Shown in pieces: positions 50,046 through 63,670 of a stretch of DNA of 64,000 bases. Source of the DNA: Stropharia rugosoannulata (Eukaryota > Basidiomycota > Agaricomycetes > Agaricales > Strophariaceae); the NCBI GenBank assembly GCA_028532985.1, contig JANCIK010000012.1:744001-808000 (forward strand), written 5' to 3'. Position 1 is the stretch's first letter; every line of letters begins with the position of its first letter. Made by a program: the position numbers and the translations under genes. The notes beneath the pieces were generated by a model. It searched no databases, was not told the origin of the DNA, and worked only from the letters and a program-made list of their open reading frames with translations.

Positions 50046-51853
50046 TTAGAGATTGAGGTTGATGGGTGTGCAACCTAAGGCGACGACACCATTCTGAAGT
50101 GCTATATTAGAATATGTGCCACCTTAACTACAAAATTAACTTACGAAGCTGTTGTTTTCACAGCAGGCAGGTTGGGCAGAGCAGGACGACGAGCTCAATC
50201 CGATAACACTGATGGGGGAACAATTAACACCGCTATGAAAGATTTATAAGTAAGGATTTGAATCGTTGAAAAGGATGCAGATGAATACATACACGAGTGC
50301 GTCAACACCTTGTACGACAACACCAAGCTGGCCCAGAAGATTGCTTGCAGGGGAAGAGGTAGGCTGATTTGGCTGTTAATGAGATATTCAGGAGGAGAAA
50401 GAGTAGAGGGAGTACCGATTGAACTGATTGACAGCATTGCAAGCTGCCGGTGTTGCACTGAGAAGGGCCAGGCGTAGGGTAAGAAGGCTAGAAGTAGAAG
50501 AAAATAGTCAGCCGCGAAGAAATATTGATTCGACACTAGCACACGCACGGGAGGCACGACAACAGTTGTAGTCGGTGCTGGGTACGGTGATCCGGGATAG
50601 CCACTGTATAATAGCAGAAAATGTCAGTAAGAAATCTGGTCACAAAAAGCTCAAAAGACTTGCGGTGATCCTCCACCACCGTACCCTCCTCCGCTGCCTC
50701 CGCTGCCATAACCTCCGCCGCCATTACCGGCACCACCGCCAGCACCGCCGCCGCCGTAGCCGCCACCATTGCCAGCACCTCCAGCACCTCCGCCGCCGTA
50801 GCCGCCTCCGTTACCTCCACCACCATTGCCAGCACCACCTCCAGCACCGCCGCCGCCGTAACCGCCACCATTACCAGCACCGCCTCCGCCATTGCCAGCA
50901 CCACCACCGCCGTAGCCGCCACCATTACCAGCACCACCTCCAGCACCGCCGCCGCCATTGCCAGCACCACCACCAGCGCCTCCGCCGCCGTAGCCGCCAC
51001 CATTACCAGCGCCACCGCCGCCATTACCTCCACCACCATTGCCGCCTCCTCCACTGCCACCACCTCCGTAGCCGCCGCCGCCATTGCCCGCACCACCACC
51101 ATATCCACCACCGTTGCCGCCGCCAGCACCACCGCTACCTCCTCCGCCGTAGCCGCCTCCGGTCCAGCCACCGTCTGAGCGGCGTACGTAGGGACTCACG
51201 GGGACGCTACCATAGCCGCTGCTGCCGTAACCAATGCTACCACTGCCGCCGTAGCCACTACTTCCGTAGCCACTGCTGCCGTAGCCACTGCTGCCATAGC
51301 CGCTGCTGCCGTAGCCTCCACCGCCGTATGAGCCGGAGCCATAGCCGCCGCCGTACCCTCCGCGTTTGCTATCTTCTTCGCGGCGGACGTAGGGACTCAC
51401 GGGGCCAGGTCCGTATGTGCCGTAGCCGCTGCTGGGATAGCCACTAGAGCCATATCCGCTGCTGGGATAGCCACTAGAGCCGTAGCCGGTGCTGGGATAA
51501 CCACTGGAACCGTAGCCACTGCTTGGATAGCCGCTGGAGCCGTATCCACTGCTTGGATAGCCACTGGAGCCATAGCCGCTGCTGGGATAGCCATTGGAGC
51601 CATAGCCGCTGCCATAGCCGCCGGAACCGTAGCTGCTGCCGCCGTACCCTACGCCTGTGCCGGAGGATCCGTAGCCATAGCCGCTGCCATAGCCGGTGCT
51701 GCCGCTGCCGTAGCCGGTGCTGCCGCCGCTGCCGTAGCCGCCCTTCTTTTTGGCACTGCTATCCGTAGTTGCAGAACTGGGCAAAGCGCCCGCAAGGATG
51801 GTGCTAGCCGCAAGCGCGACCAGCACAGAAGAGGTGAGTCGATTGAAGGTCAT
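50046..51853 (-). CDS. Class I hydrophobin 3 with ~350-residue glycine-rich repeat domain
   Basis: Exons 51853-50664, 50603-50549, 50487-50416, 50372-50293, 50232-50145 and 50093-50046 give 510 residues. Signal peptide MTFNRLTSSVLVALAASTILA is followed by three repeat blocks: GYGSSGYPSS units (about residues 70-140), SGYGSSGYG units (about 160-215), then GGAGNGGGYGGG units to about 396. Two near-identical VSPYVRR segments between blocks are dibasic, Kex2-like cleavage candidates. The hydrophobin core follows: C426, C433-C434, C470, C483, C489-C490, C503, ending CTPINLNL. Exon 1 joins exon 2 only through a GC-AG intron (donor GCAAGT, 50663-50604). The other introns are GT-AG and sit as in its neighbours. 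Gly-Asn-rich hydrophobins are known in ascomycetes (Qid3, class II). Confidence 0.85.
50690..51750 (-). repeat. Coding minisatellites of the glycine-rich hydrophobin
   Basis: Two kinds of in-frame tandem repeats. About 51730-51430 and 51330-51230 hold 30 bp and 15 bp units encoding GYGSSGYPSS and GYGSS. About 51150-50690 holds variable 9-24 bp units encoding Gly, Asn, Tyr and Ala. Slippage here should make the length vary between strains. Confidence 0.85.
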
Positions 51854-51988
51854 TTAATGATGTATAGCGTAGAGGACGTTGTGCTGAAGCTGTAGAGTTG
51901 CTGGCGCCGCACTACAGAAGGATTCGAGGAACAGATACGCCTGGTGGAGTGTTCTGTCTGGCCTTTCTCTGCTCCTGAGTTAGAGTGC

Positions 51989-51994
51989 TTTATA
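51989..51994 (-). promoter_or_regulatory. TATA box, hydrophobin 3
   Basis: TATAAA (minus strand of GCTTTATACTC), about 136 bp upstream of the ATG at 51853. Confidence 0.5.
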
Positions 51995-53218
51995 CTCCTG
52001 CACCCGACTTGTTTCCGGCGATTTGCACGCCTCGGTAGTAGGCTGATCTAACGAACTTGTCGTATGTCAGTAATAATTGGGGTGCGCATTACACATGTCA
52101 ACTAACACTTAGCAGACATTCACTTTACTGTTGACGTTATTACCCCAGGACGGCGTTAAGTTGCAAGATTACGAGGTGAATACGGAGCTCCATGCTCCTT
52201 CTTGGCCCATGGCGATGGCGCAAACACTTGGAACGGGCCAATGCGAAGACGGTTTGTATACGACCGAAGACCCAGGCACTTGCAAAATGGAAAAGACTTC
52301 GGCACTCGTTCGGAAACCTAACAACCTGGTGCCCAGCATCGAGTCTAATTTATGACAGAGCCTGGATATTCATCGACCGTGTTCTTCGACTGCGGCCCTC
52401 TCCGAGTGCAACCTAACGCAAAATGTCAACGAGCGAAGTCTCCGGTGCATATACGCGCCTGTATAATGACAAACTTGGGCTTCGATGGACTTGGGGGGCG
52501 CTGCTGGGTCCCCGAAAGGCGGTGTTAGATTGGGCGTAAGTAGATGTTGGCGTCCTTTAGCACGTAGAATCATTAAGAACATATCTAACGCGAAAATCTA
52601 GAGCAAACAAATAAATAAAAATTTCGTATGCTTAACTGCTAGTTCGTAGGCCGTAAACAAAAACATCCCTGTGCCATAATATGAAGCGAAATCGTTGTCG
52701 AAATGTGGCGGTTGCGGAAATGAATGAATGAGCACTGAAGTAATGACAGCAACGACGAGAGCATCGCTGAATGGGATGGCGTTTGTGGAAGCGTGATACA
52801 TACATTGCATAATCACGTACAGAGCACGGATTGGCACATATCGAACCTATGTAACTCCTAAGATGCAGGGAGTATGAAAGGACAGAACGTTCTAGTGGTG
52901 GTATGACGAACACTCACAACAAAATTCGAACCTGAGAACATCGATTCAGTTCCTCATAGAAGGCTGGAAGCAATTCTTGCTAGTACGGTGGGGGTATCAA
53001 GAAGCTAATGATTCACTCATAAGACATAAACGCCGTTGCATTTTAGTATCCACAAAAAAAGAATCGAAGGGCAAAGAAACAGGATAATGATCAAAGACGT
53101 GCTGCTAGGGTAAGGTAGTGGGTAGGGTGGTATGGGTGTCGTGGGGTAAGACGATGTAATCAAGGAAGATACATCGGCGGTGAAGCAAGGGAAGCAAAAG
53201 TAGAGTAGAAAGGAACAT
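51995..53218. other. Intergenic between hydrophobin 3 and beta-tubulin
   Basis: No gene supported. Contains the 3' region of tubulin on the right. Confidence 0.4.
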
Positions 53219-55102
<1,884 letters not shown>

Positions 55103-56024
55103 GCTACAGGACGAAAAGTCAGCAACGCTGGCGGCGAAAGTGGTACGAGAAAGGAGGGGCCGGAATGACGGGATGTATGGTGCCAACGCGACGCGACGTC
55201 CCGCACAATACAGGCCTGCTCGCTGATATTGAGATGGAACTCACATTAAGAGATAGGGGGATGGGGAAGAGAAGGGGTATTGTCGTTCAGAGGTTGATTG
55301 AACACGAAGACAAGAAAATGTACAACTTCGGGGGCAAAGGGTGGTTCTAAAATTTAAAACTCCGATTCACGCCCCGGGTGGCGCGTGCGCCCCTGGATGC
55401 ACCCCTATGTAATAGCACCCTCCCCTTTTCCTTCAGCTTTTCATTTGCCCGCTGTCCTACCTTCTCTATGGGCTCCCTGGACCTCGTGGTGATGGAGAAA
55501 CAGTACCAAAAAGCTGTGATATCCTATCATTGAAACACTCGTGAAGCACTTGATTCAAACGACTGTTCAAGTCCAACATCGCCGACATATTTTTCGAACC
55601 CAGAACTCGTGTAATGATTTGCATGCCGTATCTGCCTCGTTTAAACCTCGTGTCCTTCGCGAAATTTTTCAATGTCCGTGAGGGTCCTGATATTACTTAG
55701 TTGGATTTGAAAATTTGATTCAAACTCGCTCCTAGTTTCTTGCTGAAATATAAATCAAAGTCGGTACTAACAGCCTACAGGACACATATCAATTATACCT
55801 TTTATTTCAACATGAAAGGTGGGTTGAAATGCTAGCGCTCCCTGTGCCAAAACTATGGTTGATATTATGTAATTTGTCGGGCTGAACAGACTTTACGAGC
55901 GTACAAGAGAAGCCTTATATACCAGGTCTCGACATTGGTGACGTACTCTCACTCTCCTTGGTTTCCCGATAATGACCTGCGCTAGATTGAACTTGCACCA
56001 GCCGCCAAAGATGTTTGGCACAGT
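55103..56024. other. Intergenic; tubulin promoter region with a duplicated segment
   Basis: The presumed tubulin promoter lies here on the minus strand. The segment 55206-55538 is repeated at 63671-64000. No gene supported. Confidence 0.5.
55206..55538 (+). repeat. Direct repeat, copy 1 (tubulin upstream region)
   Basis: About 330 bp matching 63671-64000 in the same orientation. It is nearly identical over most of its length (for example GATATTGAGATGGAACTCAC, and CCTATGTAATAGCACCCTCC), with a divergent middle at about 55330-55375. It starts about 104 bp upstream of the tubulin ATG. Confidence 0.88.
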
Positions 56025-56628
56025 TCAAAGGTTGATATTGATAGGCACGCATCCAATGGCGATAAGTCCGTTCTGCCGACCAACACTCCATCAGCAAGCG
56101 TCTATAAACAGGGCCATTTCACGCTTACAAAGTTCATGTTGCTACAGCAGAGCGGCATCTGAGCGCAGCTGTTTTGACCAAGGTCAAGAATATTGATTGG
56201 CGTGCATTGAATCCCTCTGCAGGTACACCTCGTATTACTTTAATTATTTCTTTCAGGGATCGAAATACGTACACCAACGACACGGCGCCTTGAAGCACGA
56301 CGCCCAGCAGCCCGAGGAGAAGACCAACGGCTGAACCGTCAGACTAAGCTCGGGTATGAGTATTTGTAGAGCAAGCGATGATGGACGAGAACACTCACTC
56401 GTTCCAGTGAATTACAGCAGTTCAACCCTCCAGTGTTGCATTGGTTCGCCGGGGCCCCGGGGGTGATGGTGGGAGCCTGGAGATATAAATTAAAATCACG
56501 GCGAGGATGGTTATGATGTACGAAGAACGCACTGGAACGTCCACCGTGGTCGTAGCTGCAGTGGCGGCTGCAAGGACGCTGAGCGTCGCGATGAAGAAGA
56601 ACAGCGTAGCAATTTGGCGTGCAAACAT
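56025..56628 (-). CDS. Class I hydrophobin 4, short form
   Basis: Exons 56628-56533, 56476-56399, 56343-56273, 56216-56129 and 56072-56025 give 126 residues. Signal peptide MFARQIATLFFFIATLSVLA is followed by only a brief Thr/Pro spacer and the eight-Cys core: C45, C52-C53, C86, C99, C105-C106, C119. The core is divergent from its three neighbours (GLNCCNSLER, CAQMPLCCSNMNF, ending CVPININL) and carries no repeat domain, so it may reflect the ancestral layout. Splice positions in the core match the others. It is separated from the other three by beta-tubulin. Confidence 0.93.
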
Positions 56629-56675
56629 TTCAGTGTAGGAGGACTGGGCGATGAAACTGTCCGCGAAGATTGATT

Positions 56676-56681
56676 TTTATA
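56676..56681 (-). promoter_or_regulatory. TATA box, hydrophobin 4
   Basis: TATAAA (minus strand of TTTTTATACATG), about 50 bp upstream of the ATG at 56628. Confidence 0.5.
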
Positions 56682-57499
56682 CATGAACGCGGAAAGCGCG
56701 CTAGGCAAAATTAGGTATGTTATTCCGAGAAGGATGCCGCGACATATGGGTCTACCGTGCATCTATCTCACTGGTAAGGATAATCAGGCTGGCATCCTAT
56801 TGGAGAGTGAGTTGAGGGCTGTGAAATGTCGGCTGTGATAAAACTTGGCATCAGCTAACTTTGTATGGCAAGAAACCTTCCAAAAAAGGGTTAGATCGTC
56901 GAAAAACATACAAGTTTTCGACCGTTTTGCGCTGCGTACGGGCAGCGTTTCTCCCCGCCCGAAGGCCAGGTATATGTGGTAAAAATTTGGGAAACACGTA
57001 CCTCGTTCATTGACTCGGATGTGGTCATAGCACACAAGAGTTGTACGTCGAAATGCTGGAGTAAGAGTCAGTTCACTAGCATGCATGTATCATACATGTT
57101 ACTCACCATAGCTCCAGCACAGCGTGAGGACGAGGTCGGGGCATGGTCATCGTGGTGGCTAAACAAAAGAAAGTAAGAGTTCCTCGTTTAACCGTTCAAA
57201 CTCAGTGTTTTGCGGACCCCACGCTCCCGCCACGTAACCATTCTTTCCGCACGGACTCGGATATCACCAGTTATTACATATATCTCATGCATTATCTCCT
57301 GATGTACAACTCATCCGTTTCAGAGGAGCATGCTGCTCTTCCCTTCTTTCAATATTCTCCAGTACAGAAGTCAAGTTTGAAAAGGAATAAAAATTATCAT
57401 TGTACACTTGTTGTAAATGTTAGGAACAAGGAGTTTAATATACAAGTCTCGTCTTAAGGACTGCACGACATTCCGTGCGCTTCCCCCCATGAGCACAAT
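56682..57499. other. Intergenic
   Basis: No gene supported. Confidence 0.4.
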
Positions 57500-58920
57500 C
57501 ACCGCTGTCACTCCTCCGCCTCATATTGTGCTCGCCGCGGGGCCTCGACCTTGAACCCCGCATATCTTCAACTGTAAATTTTGTTTAGCTTGCCTCAAAA
57601 GATGTGCAGTGCGGCGACGGCAGTGGCAAGACAATGATACGTCGTTTTAGGGGTATTTAAGTGTAAGGAAGTCATAATGAGAACTGTAGTATGGGCGCAC
57701 CCCTTTTTTGTTCAGAAATACGGTTCTCATTCCACGCAGCGTGAGGGCGTTCGCAGGAAATCGTTCTGTCGTGTTCGGGCATGATGGCATGTAAGTTGTG
57801 TGTGTGTTTTCACTTCTACAAATGCCATATAAGTGAAAATTCAAAGAAGAGCAATGTGTATACACGCACCTGTGTTGTCGCAGCGCTACCGTGCTGCTCC
57901 TCCCTTGCAAAATTGACTGATTCACCTAAAGAGTGTGCGACTTTTTGTAGTCGACGCTGGCTTTTCTATGATGCCTAACGCAAGGGCGTTTGCGAGAAAT
58001 TGTTATGTCGTGTTAGAGCATGATTGCGACGGCCAAAGTCGGACAGAGTTTCACTGCTGAAAATGTCATGTAAGTAGAAATTAGGGGAAGAGCGATTTGT
58101 ATGCACGCACCTGTGTCGTCGCAGCGCTCTTACCTCACAAAAGCGATTGATCCTCCTACAGAGCGAGGGCGCTCGCCACGGGGCATCTGCTCTTAGCTCT
58201 GGGCAACATTCGGAAGTGTCATGTAATGCTGTATTTGGGGTCGTTAATTGGCACATGAAGCTGTTGTGGGAGGGTGGTCGTAAGGAATCGATATATTGCG
58301 TCGGTGCTTGCACTTTGCATAATGGACCGCATTTCGACTGTGGAACGAGTCAAGTAGGTACAAATAGTAATACAGATAGGTGTGCAACGTACCTGGGTTG
58401 TTGCAGCGCTAGTGCACTGCTCCTCCCACAAATAAAATCATCTGGACACGGCCACTATCTCTTCCTCCAGAACAGCGCACGCTCACCGCAAGGCATCGAT
58501 CCCGTCTGTTGGAACATTAAACTGGTGTGGGAGCGCGGTTGCAGGGACACAATATACAGTGTTGGGGCTCGTGCTTGTTGATGGAGCGCATTGCAACTGT
58601 AGAACGAATCAAAATAAGTACAAGTACCATACTAAAAGGTAGGTGTACAACGTACCTGGTAGCGCGCTGCTCCTCCCACAAATAAAAACATCTGTACACG
58701 GGGGGAGCCATGTCGCCCTAGGCTCCAGAACAGCGCAAGCTTGCGGCAAGGTGTCGACCCCCTTAGTTGTCACAGTGCAAGGGTGGTAAGTATGGAACAC
58801 AGAGGATACAGGGATTAATGACCTACATGAGCCGTCTCAGCGCTGTGCGCTGCTCCTCTTGCCGGTTGTCTGTTTGAAGGACATTGCACTCGCCGTGGGG
58901 CATCGTCCACTGAAAACGGG
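57500..58920. repeat. Degenerate tandem repeat region, about 240-280 bp units
   Basis: Five or six diverged units can be followed by two landmark words. One is of the form CACCTGTGTTGTCGCAGCGC with CTGCTCCTCCC a little downstream (near 57868, 58108, 58392, 58651, 58835). The other is of the form GCGCTCGCCGCGGGGCATCG (near 57530, 58168, 58481, 58733, 58887). Between them the sequence drifts strongly. No protein can be read through the array. It looks like an old satellite or a multiplied fragment of a lost gene. Confidence 0.55.
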
Positions 58921-61800
58921 CATGTAAACATTTGTCTTGCACACCATTCTAAACACAGTGACTGTCCCTTGTGATTCATCTCTGGACACCGCTCTTGGGG
59001 TGTCGAAAAATTGAGTTTTCATGTGGGGCGTCTTGCAAGTATGCGCGTGCGTGCGGTTGCAGGTGTACAAGGCTGGGGCAGGGTTGAGGCATATGTTGCA
59101 GTAGAGTAATAACAACTTACTGGGTCTTTATACATCCAGACAGTAACTGAACGCCGTGCTGAGCTGGCAATGGTGAGAGGCAAGAGCGGGTGTCGGTTAG
59201 TACGTAACAGAATAGCACCGGCATGCTTCCTCATCCCGCCGCACAGGGATGCGAGCGCGCCGCACATTAGCATTCCTCCGTTCCCTGTATTTTCTCGCTA
59301 GACTGTATATCAAGCAAGGCTTGTATCCCCATTTAGGACACGGCAGGGTAAGGCAAGGTGCAGACGAGGTGCTGGATGGACATAATATGACCGCAGTAAG
59401 CTTGTATTGTAATATGCATGAGATCATCTCAAACCAGTCAGAGCACAGTGGAGTCCGAGTGGGCGGCCGCTCTCGTGCGCATGAATACAACAATCCCAAG
59501 AAATAGTGTCATTACTCTGCAGTAAGTACATTGTCATGCTTTTACATAAAACCAGAGAATCTAATGGATGGCACGTATGACTACGAGAGATGCGCATCGG
59601 GGTCGTACACTGCCATTCGGAGGATACATCACAAATGTGCTGTTTCTAACCATCTTCCTGCACACTTCAGACCACGGATACAAACTCTTAGCAACGGAAT
59701 CTTCGAAACACGCGTAGTTTATCTACATACGCTCATGTATATAGTACGGGCATTTCCAGTAGTATATCATATTTAGTACATGTAATTGAATGTAATAATC
59801 AAGAATAGACTGTAATGGAGTTATAAGGATGGTAAAATGTTTGTGAAATGGTTAGAATCACTTACAATCTTGAAGGAGAACTATGTCATCCTCGACGTAC
59901 AAATCTGCCTAAATCTCCGATTTCTTTGCTCTAGAACTGTTCCAAATACATTATGTAACGTCTTCGCATAGCCGCTAGCCCCTGCGAGCTACTAGCGCTA
60001 GCGGTAACCAAAGCGCTGGAAGGTGCGTATGACGAGCGCAGGGTCTCATTCAGACCATTCCACACGATTTCTGTAGTTAATACAATAAATGGGGGTGTAG
60101 TTACATCATATATACACACTATAGGTGTAGCAGACGCACGTGAATCGGTGCGCGCGCGTGCGGCACTTGCGCTGCTTGCTGCACGAACTTTGTGGCACGA
60201 TTTACATTGCAGCTCGCGCTAAAATACACCCATTTCCCCCAAAAAAAACGCCATGTACACCTTATTAGTGGTATATACAATATTTAAGGTACATAAACCA
60301 ACGATAATTCAAGCTGAAAACAGCTCTGCATCGTCAAGAATCCTCTTACCACGATCCCCTCCATTACGCATTCTCGCACAACTTTGCAAAAAAGGTCGTT
60401 ATTTCTGGGTTACCAAATTTGCTTGGCAAGGGTCCTATTGAGTTATATTTGGTGCGGGAGACGTACTATGCGCAGGCCCTAGCGGTCGCTATCGTATGGA
60501 AGATGTGCGCGGAATGTGCAGGAGGCGTACAATGCAATCTACGTGATTTACGCAAAGTTTGCGGAATTATATGACTTGAATATACTTTAATATATGTTCG
60601 CAGGTTGGGATAGGTGTGTGCGCACCATTGCGCTTGAATGCGGTCGCTCTTGCGCTGTTTATTTGACGCACTTTACGGTACAACATGTAGCACATGCCCT
60701 CGCGAAATTTGCAGTGTCTTCCCAATAAATTTTATTTCCCATATACTAGTGTCCTTTATTTACCATGGGGATGCTTTCCATCGAGCGGAAATGTCACAAA
60801 CTCATAAGGGATGGACCCGGTATCCATCCCCTCCTGTTCCTCCACTTCACAATCTCATGCAATTTTGCACAAAAGGGTCACTTTCCGGCAATCAAGTCAC
60901 GCTTATATACACATGAAATCATGCGCTGGCATACCTCGGAGCTCCGCGACTGAGAAACTAGCTCCAGATTCGAAGATTCGCACAAGGCGGGTGTTCCTAC
61001 ATACTATAGCAATAGAATCCGTTTATATTTCTGTTTAGGGGCTTACAGCTTTACTGACGGACATGGAGTAGATGGTAGTAGATATAAGAACTACAGACCT
61101 ACGAGTCCAGGACTCGGGCAATGAGGGCGTGCGCACCCTGCGCGGCGCATCCTCGTTCCGAAAGTTCTGTACACTTTACGGACTTTCTTCGTGTCCTACT
61201 ACCGCCGCTGATCATTACGTACGGGCTAGCGGACTGATATCCGCCAGGCCAACTGTTGTAAGTTAGTTTCGGGCATACGAAGAGTACGCCCTCAATCCAG
61301 GCGCGCATGCTGAAAGCCTGAAATTACACACGCACGTAAATTCCCATTGAATTACCTGATATTTCAAAGCCTATGCGGAACGAGAATATGTCCTGCAGCA
61401 TCTGTGGGATGCGTTGGAGGTTCAGCTTTGCATTTCAATTGACAACCTACCTAGGCATTAACATTAGTGGCAAACGGTGCTCAGAATTTGTTGTAACTTT
61501 TTGAAGAGTAGATACTGATAAAAATAGGTAGATAGCAGTTCCATACAGTAGTAACACTAGTTAATAACATGGTGCGATCGACTCAACGTGAGGAGGGAGC
61601 GGGTCCATAAGGCCGGCGCTCGCCTAAGTGACTGCATTACACGCAGGACCCTGCACTCACACTTTCGGTTTGGCCCTTCATCACTGGCTTATTTGGTACG
61701 TATCCCTAAGTACATTTAGAATAGTATATAAGCCGGCCAGCTACCATGACTATTCTCCAGCCCCAGCTCTCTCTTCTCTTCTCACTCTGCACACCGCCCA
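58921..61800. other. Gene-poor region
   Basis: 2.9 kb with scattered short frames on both strands, none with recognisable motifs or consistent splicing. Homopolymer runs (for example A near 60240) are present. I see no gene. Confidence 0.4.
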
Positions 61801-63670
61801 TTCAGATCACCTATTATGACCTGCTACAGGCCAGGTGAGTACAGACGTACCTCAGTGAAGCTGCCTGAAGCTGACTTGTTTTATAGACTTGCATGACTGT
61901 TGGTCATGGTCACGAACCTGCTCGTAACAGACCTGAACTCTGCGCTGAACGTCGAACAGGAACGGTCGACCGGCAGACAGAGCCTGACGTACCTCGACCT
62001 TGTGCGATCCGAGTTGAATTTGACAGGGCGTTCGTTTTATGGTGAGTACACGTCGTTGTCTTGAACCGGATTTGGCTGACCTGCGCTTCTTGATGGCACA
62101 CGGGCGGGGCGCATTCGCAGAGCTCGACTGGGCGTGGTTTACAGCGAAACGGCGCGTCTGCCACCCGCAGCGAGCGCAGACAACGTTCGAGGTCGTCCAG
62201 GATGACCCGGACATGCTTGGTTGTGATCAAAGTAAGTGAACCATGCACCTGTACTAAAAATGGTTAAACTGACTTTAGAACTTTGGGAGGTTACTTACCG
62301 CCACGGGGGGTGCTGTACCACTCGCGGCACGTTGAACCTATCGGAAAAAGAGGTAAGTGACAGGTTAACAATAACATTTAATAGACTGATATTGTGCATA
62401 GCCTCTTGTATGAACAGCGGCAGCCCGCTCGCGCTCTGCTGAGAAGCATAACCGTTGCGCAAACTCTATGCCCGGTGTCCGCGCTCCAGCCTCGGAGACA
62501 CCATTTGATTGCGCGCAGACGCTGGACAGCGAGCTGCAGCCTGCGGCAGTCCGCTCCTGGCTGGGTCCTGTTACTATTGTAAGTGTCATGAATTATACGA
62601 TGCGAGAAACGAAGAAGTCACGTAAATAGTTGGTGGACATGACATGGTCGAGAATACGAAGCTTCGTTCGCCGCATTGCGCCGCATGCGAGTTTGGCTGG
62701 GCCCATGCTGAGGGCAGGTGACATCTGACTGACAGCAAGTATGTTACGCTCAACTGGACCGCCGCAGATGCGGGCAGCGCGCCGCGAGTCGATCGTGGCA
62801 GAGGATCGCGTTTGAGGCCTGAGGGCCCGCTGTAGCAGAACAGGCGAGCACACCGTGCGCGCTCCGTAGTGCTATGCGCCTCCTCGAGGGCGTGGGCAGA
62901 CGGCGAAATCTAGGACAAAGGCGATGTGCTGCATCGCGGCCAGTGTCAAAGGACGCTGCATCCGGCTCTGTAGAAGAAGAAACATGAGTGGTGAGTTGGT
63001 AATGTATGATTTGAGCACATACCTCCAATGTGATATCGATGAATAAAAGTAAGTACTGGTCTTGTGATGAGTGGAGCATACCTTTCAGAGTAATCGATAG
63101 GGCGCGAGCAGACAGCGCACGCTGGCGCACACTCAACTGCGCGGATGCAGCTCGTTCGCGACTCGTTGTAGAGACGCACCCCCTCTGGATCGCGGGCGCG
63201 TCTGCCCCAGGCACACACGCCCGAGACATGCGCACTCTGTCGTGTAAAGACTAGCTTGCGCATTCCGGCTGACTGGAGCGCGCGCTGAGGAAGCGCGTCG
63301 GTGCCGCATCTGAGTTCAAACATAGAACATGCATAGCTGTCCCGCGCATTCCGTCAGTTTCAGCGCGGATCTGGGTCTGCGAAGCACGACTGCTTCAAGA
63401 CGCGATGCGCGGAATAGGGCGAGGCGGACGGGACGAGGTCAACGGGAGGGATGCGTGCGTACGGGAGGGATACGGGCGGACGGGACAGAGTTGCGGGATG
63501 CGAGCATTGGGGGACGGGATGCAGGCAGCAGGGCGCGGCAGTGGCGCGCGGCGGGAGGCGTGCATGCCAAGACAAGCGGGCGTGCTGCGTGCAGCATGCG
63601 GAAGGGGCTGGCAGGCGGACGCGAGGCAAGCGAGAGGGAAAGTGGACGAGACAGCCTGAGGACAGCACAC
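61801..63670. other. GC-rich gene-poor region
   Basis: Composition shifts to GC-rich from about 62050 on. Open frames here are long on several strands at once because of GC-content, a sign of chance. A plus-strand chain of possible exons (61817-62580, with donors such as GGTGAGTAC at 61834 and 62040) has plausible splice sites but no recognised product. The part 63400-63660 is a GGA/CGG-rich low-complexity stretch. Confidence 0.35.

Noticed and set aside
50690..51750. CRISPR-like repeat array
   Set aside because: The repeats are contiguous, in frame and encode Gly-rich protein; there are no unique spacers, and the sequence is from a fungal nucleus.
50651..51853. Stand-alone 400-residue glycine-rich protein
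   Set aside because: It would end right after the GCAAGT donor and leave a hydrophobin core without start or signal peptide. The GC-AG junction joins both in frame, with intron positions downstream matching the neighbouring hydrophobins.
61817..62580. Multi-exon gene on the plus strand
   Set aside because: Plausible splice sites exist but GC-rich sequence gives open frames everywhere and the products look like nothing known.
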